The position numbers and the translations under genes were made by a program. From Kiritimatiellia bacterium (lineage in GTDB: Bacteria > Verrucomicrobiota > Kiritimatiellia > SLAD01), in the NCBI GenBank assembly GCA_007126995.1, contig SLAD01000406.1, positions 1 through 5,188 on the forward strand: a stretch of 5,188 nucleotides of DNA. Direction: 5' to 3'. This document shows positions 4,063 to 5,188 of the stretch, piece by piece (within the stretch, counting starts at the first letter, position 1; the number at the start of each line of letters is the position of its first letter). Under the pieces are notes generated by a model that was not told the DNA's origin, did not search any database, and worked only from the letters and a program-made list of their open reading frames with translations.

Positions 4063-5188
4063 CTAAATCACTACCTCAACCCTGTGCTCCCCTTCGCGGA
4101 CATCCGGCAGTTGGTTTCCCGCTAGCGGTTCTCCGTCGAATGTGATCTGCGTGACGCCGATGCAACGTCCGGCGGTGTTGTCGAGATGGACATCAAACGT
4201 GGCGCCGCGAAACCGGCGCATCACGCGAGCGCGCGGAATGCGACGGGTCAGGCAGGGATGGATGCGCAGTCCGTCGTATCCACGCCGCACACCCAAAATA
4301 TATTCGACCAGCAGCAGGGTGAACCAAACACCGGTGCCGGTGTTCCAGGCATAGAGTGCTTCCCCGTAGTTGTAGGCGTCCGCGTAGAATTTATTGGAAA
4401 AGGCGAACGGCTCCATCTTGGAGCGGGTAATCGGATTGTCCGGGTTGTCGGGCGCGATTTTGCGGAAGGTGTCCCACGCCTTTTCCGGACGGCCGAGCAG
4501 ACAATCGGCGACGGCCTTGAATCCAACGGCGTGATTATAGCTGCTGCCGTTTTCGATGTTGCCGGGCGGCACCGTGGAGGAACCTCCCACGCGCGGATCA
4601 AACCGGGTAAAAGGCGGCCAGACGGTGCGATATCCGATATCAAGTCCCAGCAGCTCCTCGAGACTATCCATACATTGCACGGCGCGGTCGGGCGGAGCGA
4701 CTTGCCCGAGGATGGCCCATGACTGCGAGTTGATGAAGATTTTGCCTTCTTCCGACTGGTGCGAGCCGAGGGCATAACCGTCATCGCACAGCACCCGCTT
4801 GTACCATGCGCCGTCCCACGCATGTTCGTTGATGCGGCGCGCGAATTCGGCATGCTGCGTCCGGCAGGACGCGGCGTAATCCTTTTCGCCGATGCGTTCG
4901 GCCAGTTCGGCCACTTCCAGCAGGCCGTGGCACAGTTGCTGGGTGACCATGACGCTCTCGCGACCGCCGGTATCGCCGCGCGGCGAGAGTCCGTCGTTCC
5001 AGTCCCCCGCGCGCAAGTCGCACAGGCCGTGGACGCGGGTGTCCTGAAGGGTCCAGGCAAGCGCGCGGCGCAGGTGTTCCCACACGGTGGCCGGTTGCGG
5101 GTTGTCTAGCCAGGGCACTTCTTTCTGCAGGAAGGAAAAGTCGCCGGTTTGCTGGATATGCCACGGGATCGCCGCGAACAGCCAGACA
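4063..5188 (-). CDS. GH94 glycoside phosphorylase, C-terminal part (cut by window edge)
   Basis: The frame is open from the right edge to TAG at 4065-4063, giving 374 residues, roughly half of a typical 800-residue GH94 enzyme. The first visible stretch (VWLF...IQQTGDFSFL, residues 1-20) matches the conserved TGD region of the (alpha/alpha)6 barrel. AGDWNDGL (60-67) is the motif carrying the general-acid Asp of cellobiose and chitobiose phosphorylases. PPGNIENGSSYNHAVGF and NTGTGVW supply the phosphate-binding His (H219) and Thr-Gly (T283, G284), spaced almost as in cellobiose phosphorylase. YILGVRRGYDGLRIHPCL (about 296-313) marks the usual C-terminal beta-region. Family: GH94 enzymes split beta-glucosides or chitobiose with phosphate, giving a sugar 1-phosphate in the cytoplasm. 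The true start lies upstream; GTG 5118 is internal. It is the first gene of the visible series, 141 bp before GH36. The substrate is not resolved. Confidence 0.93.
   Translation of the reverse strand, partial: VWLFAAIPWHIQQTGDFSFLQKEVPWLDNPQPATVWEHLRRALAWTLQDTRVHGLCDLRAGDWNDGLSPRGDTGGRESVMVTQQLCHGLLEVAELAERIGEKDYAASCRTQHAEFARRINEHAWDGAWYKRVLCDDGYALGSHQSEEGKIFINSQSWAILGQVAPPDRAVQCMDSLEELLGLDIGYRTVWPPFTRFDPRVGGSSTVPPGNIENGSSYNHAVGFKAVADCLLGRPEKAWDTFRKIAPDNPDNPITRSKMEPFAFSNKFYADAYNYGEALYAWNTGTGVWFTLLLVEYILGVRRGYDGLRIHPCLTRRIPRARVMRRFRGATFDVHLDNTAGRCIGVTQITFDGEPLAGNQLPDVREGEHRVEVVI

Noticed and set aside
4248..5060. 270-codon minus-strand open frame overlapping GH94 in another frame
   Set aside because: Its composition is Arg/Ser/Ala/Pro-rich, typical of an out-of-frame reading; the GH94 frame carries all the family motifs.

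Overview
The window fits a chromosomal segment from the PVC superphylum, most likely Lentisphaerota, Kiritimatiellota or a related Verrucomicrobiota. The best pointer is a prepilin-like protein with a GFTLVELL leader and an exact H-X9-DG motif, a family found in large numbers in those phyla. The carbohydrate-degradation context agrees. This is an inference from gene content, with no phylogeny behind it. All five convincing genes and the partial sixth lie on the minus strand, so transcription runs from high to low coordinates.

Read in the direction of transcription, the layout is as follows. (1) The 3' part of a GH94 glycoside phosphorylase enters at the right edge and stops at 4063. (2) A 141-bp gap carries a 69-bp imperfect palindrome made of GATTAN/NTAATC-type hexamers, then a good Shine-Dalgarno. 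(3) A complete GH36-type, raffinose-synthase/Sip1-like alpha-galactosidase occupies 3921-1951. (4) Thirty bases later comes a vapBC-type toxin-antitoxin pair (RHH antitoxin 1920-1669, PIN toxin 1672-1238). Its strong promoter overlaps the GH36 stop codon, holds an inverted-repeat operator, and predicts a leaderless antitoxin mRNA. (5) A 138-bp gap contains GC-rich palindromes and short repeats. (6) A pilin-like H-X9-DG protein occupies 1099-431. (7) From 322 to the left edge runs the N-terminal beta-sandwich region of a GH31 alpha-glycosidase, cut by the window.

GH94, GH36 and GH31 together suggest a cytoplasmic locus for breaking down oligosaccharides with beta- and alpha-linked sugars: a phosphorylase that conserves bond energy, an alpha-galactosidase/galactosyltransferase, and an alpha-glucosidase or alpha-xylosidase. 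None of the starts visible here has a signal peptide. The substrate cannot be fixed from this sequence. The toxin-antitoxin pair and the pilin gene sit inside this locus and have their own upstream signals. They look like insertions or independent units rather than parts of the pathway.

The most interesting non-coding signals are the leaderless vapB promoter/operator, a similar AYGAT-N6-ATG arrangement before the pilin and GH31 genes, and the hexamer-phased palindrome between GH94 and GH36. I saw no tRNA, rRNA, CRISPR array, transposase or integrase, and no stretch over 300 bases lacks a gene. I found no clear case of a wholly new multi-gene system.
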